From: Phoronis australis | Taxonomy: Eukaryota; Phoronida; Phoronidae | Reading direction: 5' to 3' | Assembly (NCBI GenBank): GCA_002633005.1 | Contig: NMRA01000356.1 | Location: 255,961-319,960, forward strand | Length of the DNA stretch: 64,000 bases | Shown here: in pieces, positions 60,505 to 64,000 of the stretch | Numbering within the stretch: the first letter of the stretch is position 1 | Layout: each line of letters opens with the position of its first letter | Program-made: the position numbers and the translations under genes | The notes under the pieces: model-generated | What the model was told of the DNA's origin: nothing | Database searches by the model: none | Seen by the model: only the letters and a program-made list of their open reading frames with translations

Positions 60505-61618
60505 ACTGAAACTGGAATAAATCAAGTTTATTGAAGCGACTCATGGTTTAGAAGCAACCAGTGAACTCTCATCAGGTCGATACGATAATCTTACAAGTTA
60601 AGAAAACAAACCCGTGAAGTTACAATACCTAAAAATGTATTCCAGAGAATGTGAACATTTTCAAAGATGGTACTGCATGTGGCTTCAATATGTAACTAAT
60701 TTATTTTTAACCCAACATGGAGTTATTGGTACACTATCTATAATGTTTTCTTCCTCGTATGAAAATGTATAGGCTTCCCATGGATGAATGGGGGTAAGGT
60801 GTTTCAAGAAATATGGGACAGACTGAGCATCAAGTTTATTACCATGATTACAAACAATGTCTAACAAAACTATGTTGCACTTAATGGTATGGAGCACCGT
60901 TTCCATTCACAAAAGCTTGATGTTTAATTAAAGAGGAATACGAGATACATTCCCCAAGCTTAAAAAAGTTTTGATAACTGAATATAGGTCTATGACCATC
61001 ACGTCCACAAAACACCTAAAACACATGTTACTGAATGTGAAATATAAATGGATAGGTATCAGTGAGCTTCATTCACCAGGCAAGTTGCAATGTGGTCCTA
61101 TAAAGCATATTTCACTGGCACTGATCATTAAAAGCACCACCTGTTTGTTCTGTGTTTATCTCTCATTTAGTTACAGGATGACTCGAACATCAAATTCAAT
61201 GTGGTGTATACCCAGCTTGACAAAACAAAAATGAGGAAAATTACTCGTTGATCCATAATTTAATGTAATACAACAGAGCTTGCTGCATCGTGTATGTTGT
61301 GATTCTCCAGGGGATCATATCACTATTGCCGTTACCAGTTTTATTTTAGCACCCCAGTTCTTTCCGTTAAGTCGTAGCACAACATTGAAAAAGAACCAAC
61401 TGAAAATGGTGTCCACAACACTACTACAAAGCACCCAACTCGATAATTTTCAGAGGTGTTGGTTAAGCACAATTGAGTTTTCTATGATTAAGAAAACTTA
61501 ATAAAGTGCCTATCTATTACATAAAAGTATTTTGACAAGGCTGACACTTTGTGACAATAAATTAGATATCTAATGTAAATAATTGGTAACAATGAGAGTT
61601 TTAAGTGACTACATCAAC
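60505..61618 (-). other. Predicted 3' UTR of ovoA
   Basis: Sequence between the ovoA stop codon (61621-61619) and the AATAAA at 60532-60527. No other coding exon was recognised here. Confidence 0.5.
60527..60532 (-). terminator. Polyadenylation signal of ovoA
   Basis: TTTATT on the plus strand is AATAAA on the minus strand, about 1.1 kb after the ovoA stop codon. It faces the CDKN3 signal at a distance of about 105 bp. Confidence 0.5.
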
Positions 61619-63478
61619 TCATTTTCTTCTCCACACTGTCACATGAGTAACAGTCCATTGATATTTACGCGCCGTCTCATGAATAACAAAAGGCAAGTTT
61701 TCCTCACTAATGAGATCAAAACTTAGCCCCAACAGTTCCTTCAGTGTGTCAAATGTGGTCACAGGCTGTTTGTTCTCATTGTAGAAACCTCCAAGCCAAT
61801 TCTCCTGAAATTGAATAAAATGCATAGAATAGAATGATAATGATAATATACATTGCACCATAGATGTACTATAGTCTATGACTGCACATAATATTCAACT
61901 GAAGACAAAGTCCTCTATACGCATGTGCTAAACTGACAATTTTATTACCAATTTATGAAACCAATAACAAGTGGAATATAGGATCTTGATCATGTCAGTT
62001 TGACCATGAACCTATAGAGGGTGCTTGAGAGTGCAAAGTAAAAGGGACTTCATATCAAGTTAAAACCACTACAAACCCCTGGTGCTAAACCACCAACATT
62101 CTTCACATTTGTATTTGCTTTTCCAAACCAATTGGATACAACAAATCTCATAAAATACCCATAACAGCAATACAACCAAGGTCATTGAAACTAAGCCGCC
62201 AAGTCAAGCAACGTTAATGGGTGTGGTCTGAAAAAATAACGAGCCATCAGTTATTCTCAAGCCTAGAAAACATTTCTAAACTGAGAAACAAACAAGATGA
62301 GACTCATGTTATAACAGTAAATGGGTGAATCAAATGTTGCTTGTTGACAGAAGGCACGATTTATCTCCCCTTCAAAATGAATTAACAGGGGGCAAGGTAA
62401 TAAAGTTGTGGATAATAAATTGAGCACTCAATACAAGCAATGAGATCAGTGAAAGTTAACTTTAAGAGTGCAACCTGTGTCAGTGGCACATAAATTTTCA
62501 TTGATGCACCGTGATTACTTGAGCTAAAGTTGTGTCAACAATCTTACTTTATTTTGTCATTTTGCCAAGCCACGGTAATAATACACTTTCAGTTTATATT
62601 CTACCACAACACCAATCACCATACCAGGGCCATGGCAAAGTAAAAATTATAGGAGATAAAATTTATAGGTGGCTCAGATGAATTCAAGCTTTGCCCCATC
62701 CTCTGGTTTCCACTGCTGTCATCACCAATACTTCGCCCCCGACACTCCAAATTATTGCGAGGCATGTGCCCCTCGCCCCCTGCTCCCTACAGCCTTGCTG
62801 TTGTGAAAATACAGAATCTGATACAACTGTAGATTTACAAGCTTGGTGAAACTGAAATGGTGTTGACATTCTGATCAATCTGTATTCATTGAACCTACTA
62901 GGACAGCACACAAAATCACACGTAAAAGATGCAGCCTTCACAAAATCTGAGTCATGAAATGTCAAAAAAATTAATTGACTAATGCATAAAAGGTCCTGTT
63001 GGTCAACTGACCTACAAGTATGTTTTTCTAAAATGATCCACGACAGAGAGTAACAATTATGAGAAAGGGAGCTTATAATATAATTTTTTAGCATTGTCTG
63101 TGAACACTCTTGAAGATGACCTGCCAGGAAGAACATGACGACTCATCACCTTTCAGCTAGATCTGGCCATGCTTCTACCACTGACTTTGAGAGATAGTCA
63201 CATATGGAACCATGGTAACCGTGGAATGATTAGTAACTAGTGCCAAACAAAACTGAGACAGTCCGACTCACTTTTGGTGTGAACTCTGTCATCCATGTGT
63301 ACGGGGAAGTAACAACGACGACACCACCGGAGGCCACTAGGTTGGGTAGTCGATGAAGGAAGTCACGGGGATTGCGTAGTCGATCAATGACATTTGCCGC
63401 CAGAACACATCCAAACAGTCCGAGATCAAGAGGTAAGTTAGTGGCATCACCTTGTTGGAAAGTTACTCTTTCCCTGTC
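61619..63478 (-). CDS. ovoA: OvoA, C-terminal methyltransferase part (two last exons, partial)
   Basis: The exons are 63478-63272 (69 codons) and 61804-61619 (61 codons plus TGA), both in phase 0 with good acceptor and donor sites. The gene continues past the right edge of the window. The peptide matches the end of OvoA: VTFQQGDATNLPLDLGLF and VLAANVIDRL (the acidic and adenine-binding region of a class I SAM methyltransferase), GGVVVVTSPYTWMTEFTP, then ENWLGGF and the characteristic end ARKYQWTVTHVTVWRR. OvoA has an N-terminal iron-dependent sulfoxide synthase that joins cysteine to histidine C5, and this C-terminal domain, which methylates the imidazole nitrogen of 5-thiohistidine to give ovothiol A, an antioxidant thiol of marine invertebrates. 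The upstream sulfoxide synthase (DinB-like and FGE-sulfatase-like domains) must lie outside. The intron of 1467 bp between the two exons shows nothing of note. Confidence 0.9.
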
Positions 63479-64000
63479 CTAAACACAAGACCATGATGTA
63501 CAATTGAAAAGCAAAACTCTTCAGTAGGTACACAAAATGACAAAAAGCAAAATTTAATTTTGTAAGTCAACTCAAGTTTCCAAATACAGAAGTGAAAACT
63601 GTCAGAAAACTGCCAGGATTTTGGTTTACACAAAGAAGACTGCATCCTCCAAATGCCGAAAAACATGGCTCAGAGACCCTTCACACACAATTTTACAGAA
63701 AAAGCCCTGAGTCCAAAAACATCACAGCAAAAATGACTTAGTCTGCTGATGCTGAATCATTATGCTTTTGGGTGAAGACACATTGCGTATTTCAATTACA
63801 TCCAGTATTTTAAAATCAGTGTTCTCCACACCCTGTTTTGACTCCTCACGGAGTTTGAATTTTGTCTTGACTTACTTGCGATGAGTTTGAAAATCTTCAC
63901 AAGTTCGAAGTACGGGAGATAAGTAATTTCTTAAGCAAATAAAAACATTCCAGAGTATTGGTGCTAGTTCAATACATTCATCCCAAGACTTTAAACACAC
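63479..64000 (-). other. Intron of ovoA reaching the window edge
   Basis: The stretch upstream of the exon 63478-63272 shows no further exon. The remaining 5' part of the gene lies outside. Confidence 0.6.

Noticed and set aside
62684-63136. Minus-strand frame of 150 codons in the ovoA intron
   Set aside because: No domain, not bounded by usable splice sites in phase with the neighbouring ovoA exons, which join directly in phase 0.
1-64000. tRNA, rRNA or CRISPR array
   Set aside because: No B-box plus cloverleaf context, no rRNA-like conserved blocks, and the direct repeats are contiguous minisatellites without unique spacers.

Overview
The window is animal nuclear DNA. Genes are split into many short exons with GT-AG introns, polyadenylation signals follow the coding ends, and most of the sequence is AT-rich non-coding DNA loaded with minisatellites and degenerate transposons. 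The presence of ovoA (ovothiol synthesis) beside ordinary bilaterian cell-cycle and F-box genes suggests a marine invertebrate; an invertebrate deuterostome such as a hemichordate is my guess, but the species cannot be fixed from the sequence alone. Three genes can be supported, and all three were rebuilt by hand from splice sites whose phases agree. Layout: 1-13.2 kb holds no gene I can support, only repeats and one weak exon candidate. From 13.2 to 44.0 kb on the minus strand lies one gene of 20 coding exons for a 1170-residue F-box/WD40 protein, with an N-terminal helical region, a long Ser/Thr-rich disordered stretch in one 1.4-kb exon, an F-box, and a seven-bladed WD40 propeller at the C-terminus. 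Its introns carry many minisatellites and several transposons, including a repeat family interrupted by a nested insertion. From 44.0 to 54.5 kb is the spacer between two divergently oriented genes, with a nested MITE (8-bp target duplication), a solo LTR (5-bp target duplication) and a further inverted copy of the dispersed repeat. From 54.5 to 60.4 kb on the plus strand is a six-exon orthologue of CDKN3 (KAP), the dual-specificity phosphatase acting on CDKs, with an intact HCX5R active site. From 60.5 kb to the right edge on the minus strand are the last two exons of ovoA (C-terminal SAM-methyltransferase part); the rest lies beyond the window. CDKN3 and ovoA are tail to tail, their polyadenylation signals about 105 bp apart. 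No operon-like logic links the three genes. The most unusual structure is the dispersed repeat at 17.7-21.7, 28.1-28.5, 31.5-33.3 and 52.1-53.5 kb: inside each copy a motif close to the CTCF binding core recurs about every 140-160 bp, so every insertion delivers a regularly spaced ladder of candidate architectural-protein sites. The copies left of the 44-54 kb spacer point one way and the copy at 52-53 kb points the other. I found no tRNA, rRNA, CRISPR array or evidence of bacterial DNA.
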